Source: Micromonospora sonchi (lineage in GTDB: Bacteria; Actinomycetota; Actinomycetes; Mycobacteriales; Micromonosporaceae). From it: DNA of 64,000 nucleotides. Both the position numbers and the translations under genes were made by a program. The stretch spans positions 62,001 through 126,000 of the forward strand of contig NZ_BMNB01000016.1 in NCBI RefSeq assembly GCF_014646235.1, written 5' to 3'. The notes under the pieces were generated by a model, which saw nothing but the letters and a program-made list of their open reading frames with translations, searched no databases and had not been told where the DNA came from. Below, piece by piece: positions 33,223-41,485 of the stretch (position 1 is the stretch's first letter; each line of letters opens with the position of its first letter).

Positions 33223-34107
33223 ATGTTCGATACCCATGTAACGATCGTCGGAAATGTGCTGACGGCGCCGGAGTGGCGTCGCACTACCCAGAGCAACACC
33301 CTGGTGGCCAACTTCAAGGTCGCCTCGACCGCCCGCCGTCTCGACCGCGACAGCGGGCGCTGGGTAGACGGCAACAGCCTGCGGGTACGCGTGAACTGCT
33401 GGCGCAAGCTCGCCGAGGGGGTGGCCGCCTCGGTGATGCTCGGCGACCCGGTGGTGGTCTGCGGGCGGCTATACACCCGGGACTGGACCGACGACGCCGG
33501 CAACCACCGCACGCTCTACGAGCTGGAGGCGGTCGCGGTCGGTCACGACCTGTCCCGGGGGCGCGGGCGGTTCCTGCGCAACCGGCCCACCCTGAGCACG
33601 AGTGTCGTCTCCGACGCCGAGGCCGAGCAGCGGGTGCACGGCGAGGCCACCGAGTCGGTACCGGACGACGAGGCGCCCGCCCGGTTCGACGACCAGCCGA
33701 TCGACGACGATTTCGAGCTGGCCGCCGCCATGCCGTCGCGGGTCGACGCGGCGCGGCGCAGTCCCGCCCGCGACGGCATCTTCCCGGACGATCCGTTCGA
33801 CGACCTGATCAGCCGCGGGCAGGCCCGCGCCGACGAGTTGGCCCCGGTCGATGCCGAATCCCGGCGGACGTTCTCGGACGAGCTGGCCGCGATCGATGCC
33901 GAGGACCAGCAGGATGCGTCCGCCGATGAGTTGGCTGCGGTGGGCGCCGACATCCGGGCGGTGTCCCCCGACGAGCCGGCGTCGGTGGACTCCGAGACCA
34001 GCGTGACCGGCGGCGGATCGGCGGGACGCCCGGAGGAATCGGGAACGGGCGTCGTCGGCACCGGTCGCGGGCGGCGGGGCCGCGGCCGGCAGCCACAGCC
34101 GGTCTGA
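33223..34107 (+). CDS. Single-stranded DNA-binding protein paralogue with long acidic tail
   Basis: 294 residues from ATG 33223 with GGAGGG upstream. The OB fold occupies about 1-125 (TIVGNVLTAPEWRRTTQSN; LVANFKVASTARRLDRDSGR; LRVRVNCWRKLAEGVAAS; GDPVVVCGRLYTRDW). A long acidic, low-complexity tail follows (repeated DELAAIDAEDQ-like units), ending in RGRRGRGRQPQPV instead of the acidic DDxPF tip that normally recruits partner proteins. It is therefore an SSB paralogue (SsbB/Ssb2-like) that probably does not bind the usual partners through the tail. Two DnaA boxes precede it. Confidence 0.85.
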   Translation: MFDTHVTIVGNVLTAPEWRRTTQSNTLVANFKVASTARRLDRDSGRWVDGNSLRVRVNCWRKLAEGVAASVMLGDPVVVCGRLYTRDWTDDAGNHRTLYELEAVAVGHDLSRGRGRFLRNRPTLSTSVVSDAEAEQRVHGEATESVPDDEAPARFDDQPIDDDFELAAAMPSRVDAARRSPARDGIFPDDPFDDLISRGQARADELAPVDAESRRTFSDELAAIDAEDQQDASADELAAVGADIRAVSPDEPASVDSETSVTGGGSAGRPEESGTGVVGTGRGRRGRGRQPQPV

Positions 34108-34210
34108 CCATTGGGCGTGGTTCGCCAGCCATCCGTCGAAGTCGTCGGTCTCCGGGCCGTTCGCCGGCTGGCTGGCGGGCCCTGCTCCGCTCGATCCGCG
34201 GGGCGGGCGT

Positions 34211-34471
34211 CTACTCGGAGCGGACCGGAACCCAGTCCGTGAAGCGCGTGTGCAGGTTCGTCGGGAGTTCGCCGGAGTTCAGCTCGGCGAGTTGCGTGGC
34301 GGCCTCCTCGCGCAGGGCCACCAGGTAGACCATGAGCCCCGGCATGTTGCCCCTGTATTGCGCCAGCAGCAGCAACTTCGCCGGAGAGCAGGGCCACCCG
34401 GCACCGCACGCCCGGCAGCGCCACGTCGGGCGGGCCACGACGTGATCCCGTACGTGCGGCCGGGGCTTCAC
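34211..34471 (-). CDS. Small Cys-containing protein of Micromonospora-type accessory loci
   Basis: 86 residues from GTG 34471, overlapping the upstream stop (GTGA) with GAGGGCGGA ahead. It has a CRACGAGWPC cluster (about residues 18-27), a RPTW lead-in and a basic helix KLLLLAQYRG. Three Cys in a row like this can bind a metal, though only three are present in the cluster. Similar small proteins are often labelled flavin reductases in databases; I see no reductase motif. Partner of the 122-residue gene upstream. Confidence 0.6.
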   Translation of the reverse strand: MKPRPHVRDHVVARPTWRCRACGAGWPCSPAKLLLLAQYRGNMPGLMVYLVALREEAATQLAELNSGELPTNLHTRFTDWVPVRSE

Positions 34472-34836
34472 CGGTCCGCCCTCGATGCGTTGGCGCGGCC
34501 ACGCCGACGCTCGGCGTACGGAACCGGTGGCACCTGAACCGGGCGCAGTCCCGCCGGCATCACGAACAACTGTCGCTTGTCGACCGCGTCGCCGTACCGG
34601 TCGAGCACGTAACAGTCGACCCATGCCCATCCGTGGTACGTGCGTCGTGCGGTCAGTTCACGGATCACGCGGACCAGGATCGGCTGGCGGAACTGCACCG
34701 ACGCCGCACGGGTCAGCAGATACACGCCGGGAGCGATCCGGGGTGTCCCGTCCTCGCGCGGGCCGTAGGCCCGCCCGGGGGTACGCGGTACCCATCGGGC
34801 GTCAGGGGCAGCGTTCGTGGGCCTCTGCACAGGCAC
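34468..34836 (-). CDS. Hypothetical protein, paired with the Cys-rich small protein
   Basis: 122 residues from GTG 34836, with GGAGG seven bases upstream. It is basic and beta-rich in the middle (APGVYLLTRAASVQFRQPIL; GWAWVDCYVLDRYGDAVDKR) and ends in an Arg-rich tail. No family recognised. It is translationally coupled to the next gene, so the two form a small operon transcribed away from the XRE/DUF397 pair. This neighbourhood recurs beside Scr1-type loci in actinomycetes, as far as I recall. Confidence 0.6.
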   Translation of the reverse strand: MPVQRPTNAAPDARWVPRTPGRAYGPREDGTPRIAPGVYLLTRAASVQFRQPILVRVIRELTARRTYHGWAWVDCYVLDRYGDAVDKRQLFVMPAGLRPVQVPPVPYAERRRGRANASRADR

Positions 34837-34868
34837 GGGTCAACCTCCGTCTACGCGCGATATTGGGA

Positions 34869-34912
34869 AGGGGCCGCCCCGCGAAGGTGCTCGCCCGGTG
34901 GGGGCGGCCCCT
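34869..34912. terminator. Hairpin in the divergent intergenic region
   Basis: AGGGGCCGCCCC (34869-34880) and its exact complement (34901-34912) form a 12-bp stem. It sits in a divergent region where a terminator is not required, so it may instead be a regulatory structure or repeat. Confidence 0.5.
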
Positions 34913-35082
34913 GCGAACACTCACGGGGGTTGCCGGTCCGGCCCGCGAATGCCGCCTGATGACACTCTGGTGTGGAGGTCGTTACTCTCGGAAGGTGCCT
35001 GCGGTGTTCGGGCTGCGCTGGCGGAGCTGCCCGGAGTTCTGCGGCAGCGTGGGTAGCCGATCTTCAGTTTGAGGAGTCCTGA

Positions 35083-35883
35083 ATGCCTGATGTGCCGAAC
35101 CCCGTGGCGGCCTTCATCGTTCGCGAGATCCGTCGGGGCCGAGGGGCAGCAGGCATGACGCAGGAGGCGTTTGGTCGTGGCGCGGGCTTTAGCGCGTCCC
35201 ATGTCAGCGCCGTCGAAGGCGGCACTAGGGCACTGACGGCGGACTTCATCCGAGGAGCCGACCGCGCGCTGAACAGCGGTGGACTGTTCGAGCGCCTAGC
35301 AGGAGAACTAGGCACCCCATCCTGGTTTCTGCCCTGGCTCGACGCTGAACGCGGAGCGACACAGCTTCGCTATTTCGAGCCGAACCTGATCCCGGGTCTG
35401 TTGCAGAGTGAGGCGTACGCTCGCGCCGTACTACGGCTTGACCCCTGCCTCACCGATGAAGAAGTAGACCGCCGGGTCGCCAGTCGACTTGAACGGCAAG
35501 CCGTCCTCACGCGTGAGTCCCCGCCTCGACTTGTGGTTGTCGTTGACGAAGGCGCGATTCGTCGAGTTGGTGACGAGGCCGAGAAGCTGATGGCCGAGCA
35601 GCTGTGCCACGTTTTAGCATGCGCAGAGCGACCCAACATCAGCATTCACGTCATCCCGGCGGACGCTGGCCTCCATGCCGGGCTGTCCGGCCCGCTGTCG
35701 TTGGCGCACATGCCAGATGGGAGCTGGATAGGACACCTTGAAAGCCAGCTAGGCGGCGATGTCGTGGAGCGGCCAGCTGACCTGGATACGCTCTTCGAGC
35801 GATGGGAGAGCGTCCGGACCGAGGCCCTGCCCCGGAAGCAGTCTCTAGACCTGATCAAGGAAGTGGCGAACCAATGGACTTGA
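35083..35883 (+). CDS. XRE-family regulator with DUF5753 domain (Scr1-type)
   Basis: 266 residues, GAGGAG ahead of the ATG. N-terminal HTH: VREIRRGRGAAGMTQEAFG to AGFSASHVSAVEGGTRAL. The DUF5753 domain fills the rest (RYFEPNLIPGLLQSEAYARA, then PPRLVVVVDEGAIRRV; ADLDTLFERWESVR). Such proteins pair with a small DUF397 protein; the pair has been described as a toxin-antitoxin-like system (Scr1/Scr2) and as WhiJ-type developmental regulators in Streptomyces. It overlaps the DUF397 gene by ten bases. Confidence 0.92.
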   Translation: MPDVPNPVAAFIVREIRRGRGAAGMTQEAFGRGAGFSASHVSAVEGGTRALTADFIRGADRALNSGGLFERLAGELGTPSWFLPWLDAERGATQLRYFEPNLIPGLLQSEAYARAVLRLDPCLTDEEVDRRVASRLERQAVLTRESPPRLVVVVDEGAIRRVGDEAEKLMAEQLCHVLACAERPNISIHVIPADAGLHAGLSGPLSLAHMPDGSWIGHLESQLGGDVVERPADLDTLFERWESVRTEALPRKQSLDLIKEVANQWT

Positions 35884-36065
35884 ACGGCGCGCAGTGGCGA
35901 AAGGCCACCCGTAGCGGTACCAGCGGTGGTAACTGTGTCGAGGTTGCCGACAACCTTCCCGGCGTGGTCCTCGTCCGGGACACGAAGGACCGCGATGGCG
36001 GAACCCTGACCTTCGGTCCGATGGCATGGAAGGCGTTCGTCGCCCAGGTGGCCGAGCGGGCCTGA
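35874..36065 (+). CDS. DUF397 small protein (partner of XRE regulator)
   Basis: 63 residues, starting inside the end of the XRE gene: AQWRKATRSGTSGGNCVEVA matches the DUF397 signature (W-x-K-[AS]-x-x-S-x-x-x-x-x-C-V-E-V-A), and it ends with FGPMAWKAFVAQVAERA. DUF397 proteins bind the XRE partner and modulate its DNA binding. The overlap makes stoichiometric synthesis likely. Confidence 0.92.
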   Translation: MDLNGAQWRKATRSGTSGGNCVEVADNLPGVVLVRDTKDRDGGTLTFGPMAWKAFVAQVAERA

Positions 36066-36137
36066 CCGAGACGCGCGAGAGCGCCCGTCCCCATGCCGGG
36101 GCGGGCGCTCCTGTTTATCTCGGGTCCGTTTCCGTTT

Positions 36138-36187
36138 GGATCTTGGTGCGTTAGCGCCCTCCTGGGGGCGTTCTCGGACCAAGATCC
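36138..36187. repeat. Palindrome GGATCTTGGT...ACCAAGATCC
   Basis: Ten-base perfect outer arms (36138-36147, 36178-36187) enclose inner inverted symmetry (GCGCCCTCCTGGGGGCGTT). It follows the DUF397 gene by about 70 bases, before cobD. Looks like another dispersed palindromic repeat; it can also terminate the XRE/DUF397 transcript. Confidence 0.75.
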
Positions 36188-36259
36188 CTGCTCGCAGAGG
36201 GGGCGGCGAGCGGGGGAGGGGCTGGGTGCCGGGGGCGGCAGTAGGCTGGCGGGTCGGGG

Positions 36260-37306
36260 GTGGTGCGGGTGCGGTACTCGGGTGCGGCGGCCAATGCGGC
36301 GGGACTGGTGGCCGGGTACGCGCTGGACGCGGTGCTCGGTGACCCGCGTCGCGGGCATCCGGTTGCCGGCTTCGGGCGGGCTGCTGCCGCCCTGGAACAC
36401 CGTCTCTACCGGCCCGATCGGCTCTCCGGGGCCGCCTTCACCGCACTCGCCGTCGGCGGGCCGGTGCTGGTCGGGGCGGCCGCCGCGGTCGGCACCCGGC
36501 GTCGGCCGGTGGCCCGGGCGGTGCTGGTCGCGGCCGGCACCTGGGCGGTACTCGGTGGACGCAGCCTGCGGCACGAAGCGGGTGCTATGGGCCGGGCACT
36601 GCGTGCCGGCGACGTGCCGGCCGCCCGGCAGCGGCTCGGAAATCTCTGCGGGCGGGACCCGTCGGCCCTGGACGAGCCCGAACTGGCCCGAGCGACCGTC
36701 GAGTCGGTCGCGGAGAACACCTCCGATGCCGTGGTCGCCCCGCTGTTCTGGGGTGCGGTCGCCGGGCTGCCGGGTCTGCTCGGCTACCGCGCGGCGAACA
36801 CGCTCGACGCGATGGTCGGTCACCGGTCGGCCCGCTACGCGCGCTTCGGCACCCCGGCCGCCCGCCTGGACGACCTGCTCAATCTGGTGCCGGCGCGACT
36901 GACCGGCCTGCTCACCGTCGCCCTGGCACCGGTCGCGCACGGCGACCGGGAGCGGGCCCGGCGGGTGTGGCGGCGGGACCGGGCCGACCATCCCAGCCCC
37001 AACGCCGGGCAGTGCGAATCGGCGATGGCCGGGGCACTGGGCGTACGGCTGGGCGGGCGCAACGTCTACTTCGGCCGCTCCGAGGTGCGCCCGTTCCTCG
37101 GCGACGGCCCTCGTCCCGAGGCGCGCCACCTGAAACGGGCGGCTCGGCTCTCCGGTGCGGTCGGGCTGGCGGCGCTCGGGCTCGCCGCGACGTACCCCCT
37201 GACCGTCGGCCGCCTGGCCGGAGCCCTCACCCGCCGCGCCACCCGCGCCGGTGCCGCCGGTGCGGCGAGCCGGCCGGGGGCCGGTGCCGAGCGGGCGGGG
37301 CGCTGA
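36260..37306 (+). CDS. cobD: Adenosylcobinamide-phosphate synthase (CobD/CbiB)
   Basis: Integral membrane protein of 348 residues that attaches aminopropanol (or its phosphate) to adenosylcobyric acid. CobD landmarks: YALDAVLGDPRRGHPVAGFG near the N-terminus, the VESVAENTSDAVVAPLFW motif near residue 150, RAANTLDAMVGHR and NAGQCESAMAGALGVRLGG. The GTG at 36260 is used; alternative GTG codons follow at once and no good SD is visible. A three-base gap separates it from cobQ, so both are one transcript. Confidence 0.93.
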   Translation: MVRVRYSGAAANAAGLVAGYALDAVLGDPRRGHPVAGFGRAAAALEHRLYRPDRLSGAAFTALAVGGPVLVGAAAAVGTRRRPVARAVLVAAGTWAVLGGRSLRHEAGAMGRALRAGDVPAARQRLGNLCGRDPSALDEPELARATVESVAENTSDAVVAPLFWGAVAGLPGLLGYRAANTLDAMVGHRSARYARFGTPAARLDDLLNLVPARLTGLLTVALAPVAHGDRERARRVWRRDRADHPSPNAGQCESAMAGALGVRLGGRNVYFGRSEVRPFLGDGPRPEARHLKRAARLSGAVGLAALGLAATYPLTVGRLAGALTRRATRAGAAGAASRPGAGAERAGR

Positions 37307-37308
37307 CG

Positions 37309-38850
37309 GTGACCGGAGGACTGCTGGTCGCCGGGACCACCTCCGACGCCGGCAAGAGCGTGCTCACCGCCGGCATCTGCCGCTGGCTGCACCGGCAGGG
37401 CGTGAAAGTGGCGCCGTTCAAGGCACAGAACATGTCCAACAACTCCGCCGTCGTCATCGGGCCGGACGGCCGGGGCGGCGAGTTCGGCCGGGCCCAGGCG
37501 ATGCAGGCGGCGGCCTGCGGAATCGCCCCGGACCTGCGGTTCAATCCGGTGCTGCTGAAGCCGGGCAGCGACCTGTCCAGCCAGGTCGTGCTGCTGGGCG
37601 AGGCGGTCGACACCATCACCGCCGACACGTTCCGGTCGCTGCGACCCCGGCTCGCCGAGACGGCGTACGCCGCGCTGGCGGAGCTGCGGGAGGCGTACGA
37701 CGTGGTGATCTGTGAGGGTGCCGGCAGCCCCGCGGAGATCAACCTGCGCGACGGCGACTACGTGAACATGGGCCTGGCCCGGCAGGCCCGGTTGCCCACC
37801 ATCGTGGTGGGCGACATCGACCGGGGCGGCGTTTTCGCCGCCATGTTCGGCACCCTGGCCCTGCTGGACCCGGCCGACCAGGCGCTGCTCGCCGGCTTCG
37901 TGGTCAACAAGTTCCGGGGCGACCGTGGCCTGCTCGCCCCCGGGCTGGAGATGCTGCGCCGGCTCACCGGGCGGCCGACGTACGGGGTGCTGCCCTGGGC
38001 GCTGGACCTGTGGCTGGACGCGGAGGACTCGCTCGCCTACGGGCGGGTGCTCGGCCGCCCGGCCGGCCCGCACGGCACCGAGTGGCTGGACGTGGCGGTG
38101 GTCCGGTTGCCCCGGATCAGCAACGCCACCGACGTCGAGGCGCTGGCCACCGAGCCCGGGGTGCGGGTGCGGCTCACCGTCGAGCCGGCCGAGTTGGCCG
38201 CCGCCGACCTGGTCGTACTGCCCGGCTCCAAGTCGACCGTGGCCGACCTGGCCTGGCTGCGCGAGACCGGCCTGGCCGACGCGGTCGCCGCGCACGTGGC
38301 GGCGGGTCGGCCGCTGCTGGGCATCTGCGGCGGCTTCCAGATGCTGGCCCGCGCCATCCACGACGAGGTGGAGAGCCGCCGGGGCAGCGTTCCCGGCCTC
38401 GGCCTGCTCCCCATCGAGATCACCTTCGAGCCGCGCAAGACCGTCCGGCCGGCGGTGGGCAGCGTCGCCGCCGATCTCCCGGTCCGCGGTTACGAGATCC
38501 ACCACGGGTACGTCTCGGCCGCCGACCCGGAGCTGTCCCCGCTGCTGCGGGATCACCGTGGTGGCGGAGAGGGAGCCGTCCACGGCGTGGTGCACGGCAC
38601 GCACTGGCACGGCACCTTCGAGTCCGACGAGTTCCGCCGCTGGTTCCTGACCCGGGTGGCCCGCCTCGCCGGGCGTACCGGATTCCGGGTCGCGCCGGCC
38701 AACTCGTTCGCTGCCGCCCGCGAACGCGCCCTCGACCTGCTCGGTGATCTGGTCGAGGAACACCTGGACACGACGGCGCTGTGGCGGCTGATCGAGTCCG
38801 GACCCCCCGCCGACCTGCCGTTCGTCCCACCCGGCGCCCCGCCGCGCTGA
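37309..38850 (+). CDS. cobQ: Cobyric acid synthase (CobQ)
   Basis: 513 residues; amidates adenosylcobyrinic acid a,c-diamide at positions b, d, e and g. The N-terminal dethiobiotin-synthetase-like domain has GTTSDAGKSVLTAG (Walker A) and PFKAQNMSNNSAVV; the C-terminal glutamine amidotransferase has the nucleophile Cys in LLGICGGFQML and His in GTHWHGTFE. All catalytic residues are in place, unlike the cobB-like gene at 42719. Start GTG 37309, three bases after the cobD stop. Confidence 0.95.
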   Translation: MTGGLLVAGTTSDAGKSVLTAGICRWLHRQGVKVAPFKAQNMSNNSAVVIGPDGRGGEFGRAQAMQAAACGIAPDLRFNPVLLKPGSDLSSQVVLLGEAVDTITADTFRSLRPRLAETAYAALAELREAYDVVICEGAGSPAEINLRDGDYVNMGLARQARLPTIVVGDIDRGGVFAAMFGTLALLDPADQALLAGFVVNKFRGDRGLLAPGLEMLRRLTGRPTYGVLPWALDLWLDAEDSLAYGRVLGRPAGPHGTEWLDVAVVRLPRISNATDVEALATEPGVRVRLTVEPAELAAADLVVLPGSKSTVADLAWLRETGLADAVAAHVAAGRPLLGICGGFQMLARAIHDEVESRRGSVPGLGLLPIEITFEPRKTVRPAVGSVAADLPVRGYEIHHGYVSAADPELSPLLRDHRGGGEGAVHGVVHGTHWHGTFESDEFRRWFLTRVARLAGRTGFRVAPANSFAAARERALDLLGDLVEEHLDTTALWRLIESGPPADLPFVPPGAPPR

Positions 38851-38864
38851 CCCCTGCCGCCCGG

Positions 38865-39281
38865 TCAGTAGCGGACGTCCGCCGGCTGGTCGGTGAAGGG
38901 CAGGCCGGCCGAGCGCCAGGCGTCCACTCCGCCGATCATGTCGGTGGCGCGGTGCAGGCCGAGGGCGCGCAGGCTCGCCGCGGCGAGGCTGGAGCTGTAG
39001 CCCTGGCGGCACACCACCACGATCTCGATGTCGTACCCGGTGGCCTCGGGGATGCGCCAGTCGCTGGCCGGGTCGAGCCGCCACTCCAGCACGGTCCGGT
39101 CGATCACGATGACGCCGGGCAGGTCACCCTGCTCCCGGCGCTGCGCGTCGGTGCGGGTGTCGATCACCAGTGCACCCCGACCGGCGGCCTGCACCGTCTC
39201 CTGCGGGGTCAACCGGGTCATGCCCGCACGGGCCTGTTCCAGCAACGCCTCGACGCCGGGACTCATCACGGAATGGGACAC
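38865..39281 (-). CDS. Rhodanese-domain protein
   Basis: 138 residues from GTG 39281 (or ATG 39266). A single rhodanese domain: VIDTRTDAQRREQGDLPGV, then the active-site loop CRQGYSSSLAAASL with the catalytic Cys, and GGVDAWRSAGLPF. It transfers or carries sulfur, or acts in sulfide detoxification. The active Cys is intact. Located between cobalamin genes and a kinase without an obvious functional link. It converges with cobQ (14-base gap). Confidence 0.9.
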   Translation of the reverse strand: MSHSVMSPGVEALLEQARAGMTRLTPQETVQAAGRGALVIDTRTDAQRREQGDLPGVIVIDRTVLEWRLDPASDWRIPEATGYDIEIVVVCRQGYSSSLAAASLRALGLHRATDMIGGVDAWRSAGLPFTDQPADVRY

Positions 39282-39359
39282 GACACGATCATGCCCGCCC
39301 GCCCTCGGACTTGCGCTCCGAAGCGGCGCGGGACAACCCGATCGGTAACGTCGGTGCCC

Positions 39360-39998
39360 GTGGTGGTGACGGTCTTTGAGGCGTACGCCGGATTGGCGCG
39401 TCGGGTGCTGGCCCGGCCGGCGTGGCTGGGGCGTACCCGGTTGGTGGCGGTCGACGGGCCCAGCGGCGCGGGCAAGACGGTCTTCGCCGCGCGGCTGGCC
39501 GACGCCCTTGCCCGCCTTGGCAGTGGCCGGCCGCCGGTGGTGAACACCGACGACCTGCTCGACGGGTGGGACGATCAGCTCACCTTCTGGCCCCGGCTGG
39601 AGGAATCGGTGCTGACGCCGCTACGCGCGGGGCGGGCCGGGGCCTACCACCGGTACAGCTGGGTACGTCGCCGCTTCCTGCCCCGCCCGGTGCCGGTGCC
39701 GGCCGCGCCGGTGCTGATCCTGGAGGGGGTCAGCGTGGCCCGCGCCGCTGTCGGCCCCGAGCTGTCCCTGGCGGTCTTCGTCACCGCCCCGGCAGCGCTG
39801 CGGCTGACCCGGGCGGTGGCGCGCGACGGCCCGTCGATCCTGCCGGAGCTGCGCCGCTGGCACGACGGCGAACGGGCCCACTTCGCCGCCGACGACACCG
39901 AGGCCCGCGCCGACCTGCTGGTCGACGGCGCACCCACACTGCCCCACGACCCCGACCGCTACTACCAGCGGATCGCCCGCCATCCACGGCCGGCTTGA
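39360..39998 (+). CDS. Uridine-kinase-like P-loop protein
   Basis: 212 residues from GTG 39360 with TAACGT eight bases upstream and no SD. Walker A is GPSGAGKTVFA (about residue 32); later NTDDLLDGWDDQ and AYHRYSWVRRRF are the uridine/phosphoribulokinase-like segments, and LILEGVSVARAA contains the strand before the acidic residue. It phosphorylates a nucleoside, pantothenate-like or other small alcohol; which one cannot be decided. Several GTG codons in a row (39354-39368) make the exact start uncertain. Confidence 0.75.
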   Translation: MVVTVFEAYAGLARRVLARPAWLGRTRLVAVDGPSGAGKTVFAARLADALARLGSGRPPVVNTDDLLDGWDDQLTFWPRLEESVLTPLRAGRAGAYHRYSWVRRRFLPRPVPVPAAPVLILEGVSVARAAVGPELSLAVFVTAPAALRLTRAVARDGPSILPELRRWHDGERAHFAADDTEARADLLVDGAPTLPHDPDRYYQRIARHPRPA

Positions 39999-40063
39999 GA
40001 GCCCGGCGGCCGGGCTGCCATCCCGGCGATACCACCCGCTACGGCCGGCATACGATGCCGGGC

Positions 40064-41425
40064 ATGACCACACCGATCATGACCGAGGCCGAGCTGCGGG
40101 CCGCCGTCGCGCGGGAGTTGCCCGGCGTCCGGGCCGACCTGGAGCGGCTCGTCCGTATTCCCGGCATCGCCTTCGACGGCTTCGACCACGCGCACGTGGA
40201 ACGGTCCGCCGAGGCGGTGGCCGAGCTGCTGCGCGGCTGCGGGCTCGACGTGCAGATCGCGCGGGCCGGTGGCCAGCCGGCGGTGATCGGCCGGAAGGCG
40301 GCGCCGCCCGGGGCGCCCACGGTCATGCTCTACGCCCACCATGACGTGCAGCCGGTCGGGGACCGGACGCTGTGGGAGTCCGACCCCTTCGAGCCGGTCG
40401 AGCGGGACGGCCGGCTCTACGGGCGGGGCGCCGCCGACGACAAGGCCGGCATCATGGCGCACGTCGCGGCGCTGCGCGCGTTCGGCGACCAGCTGCCCGT
40501 CGGCGTGGTGGTGTTCGTCGAGGGCGAGGAGGAGTACGGCTCCGACTCGCTGGAGCAGCTGCTGGCCGAGCACCGGGAGGCGATCGCCTCGGACGTCATC
40601 GTGATCGCCGACTCGACCAACTGGGACGTCGGCGTACCGGCCCTGACCACCTCGCTGCGCGGCATCGTCAACTGCTTCGTCGAGGTGCGCACCCTGGACC
40701 ACGCGGTGCACAGCGGCATGTTCGGCGGCCCGGTGCCCGACGCGCTCACCACCCTGGTCCGGCTGCTCGCCACGCTGCACGACGACGCCGGGAACGTCGC
40801 GGTGGCGGGACTGGTCAGCCAAGAGACCGCCAGCGTCGATTACCCCGAGTCCCGGTTCCGCGCCGAGGCCGGGCTGGCCGCGGGCGTACAGCTGATCGGC
40901 ACCGGTCGGATCACCGACCGGCTCTGGACCAAGCCGGCGCTGGCCGTGCTCGGCCTCGATGCCCCGGCCACCGCCGAGGCAGCGAACGCCCTGGTCCCGG
41001 CGGCCAAGGCCAAGCTGAGCGTACGGCTGGCGCCGGGTGACGACCCGACCCGGGCGTACGCGGCGCTGCGCGAGCACCTGGAGCGGCACGCCCCGTGGGG
41101 CGCGGAGGTGACCGTCACCTTCGAGCATGACGGCGCTCCGTGCGTCATCGACGCGACCGGACCGATGTTCGACGCGGCCCGGTCGGCCTTCCGCACCGCC
41201 TGGGAGGGCACCGACCCGGTGGACATCGGTGTCGGTGGTTCCATCCCGTTCATCGCCACGTTCCAGGAGATGTTCCCCCGGGCGGCGATCCTGGTGACCG
41301 GGGTGGAGGACCCGCACGCCCGGGCGCACGGGCCGAACGAGAGCCTGCACCTGGGCGAGTTCGCCAAGGTCTGCCTGGCCGAGGCGTTGCTGCTGGCGAA
41401 GGTGGCCGCGGCGGGGCGCGGCTGA
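40064..41425 (+). CDS. M20/ArgE-family dipeptidase
   Basis: 453-residue zinc peptidase of the M20 dipeptidase group. Metal ligands: His in MLYAHHDVQPV, bridging Asp in GRGAADDKAGIMAH, catalytic Glu pair in FVEGEEEYGS, and DSTNWDVG further on, with a C-terminal His in GPNESLHLGEFAKV. The lid domain lies about residues 200-320. It cleaves dipeptides or related amides in the cytosol. TACGAT ends exactly seven bases before the ATG at 40064 with no SD, so a leaderless mRNA is likely. An ATG nine bases earlier is inside the promoter motif. Confidence 0.92.
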   Translation: MTTPIMTEAELRAAVARELPGVRADLERLVRIPGIAFDGFDHAHVERSAEAVAELLRGCGLDVQIARAGGQPAVIGRKAAPPGAPTVMLYAHHDVQPVGDRTLWESDPFEPVERDGRLYGRGAADDKAGIMAHVAALRAFGDQLPVGVVVFVEGEEEYGSDSLEQLLAEHREAIASDVIVIADSTNWDVGVPALTTSLRGIVNCFVEVRTLDHAVHSGMFGGPVPDALTTLVRLLATLHDDAGNVAVAGLVSQETASVDYPESRFRAEAGLAAGVQLIGTGRITDRLWTKPALAVLGLDAPATAEAANALVPAAKAKLSVRLAPGDDPTRAYAALREHLERHAPWGAEVTVTFEHDGAPCVIDATGPMFDAARSAFRTAWEGTDPVDIGVGGSIPFIATFQEMFPRAAILVTGVEDPHARAHGPNESLHLGEFAKVCLAEALLLAKVAAAGRG

Positions 41426-41469
41426 GCTGGGGGTTTTCGGCGTGTCGGGCGGGGGGCTGTTGTAGCCTT

Positions 41470-41485
41470 TCGAACATGCGTACGA
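41470..41485. promoter_or_regulatory. LexA-like SOS box overlapping a start codon
   Basis: TCGAACATGCGTACGA differs by one base from the actinobacterial LexA consensus TCGAAC-N4-GTTCGA. The N4 contains the ATG of the next gene, and a TAGCCT -10 element lies just upstream, so LexA bound here would block the start of transcription directly. Confidence 0.55.

Noticed and set aside
34869..34912. Terminator for the 34468-34836 gene
   Set aside because: It lies upstream of that gene's start, not after its end, so it cannot terminate it. It is kept only as a hairpin.
36188..36259. Cobalamin riboswitch before cobD
   Set aside because: The expected B12-box sequence is not present; the region is a G-rich spacer after the palindrome. 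The same applies before 42719 and 46480.
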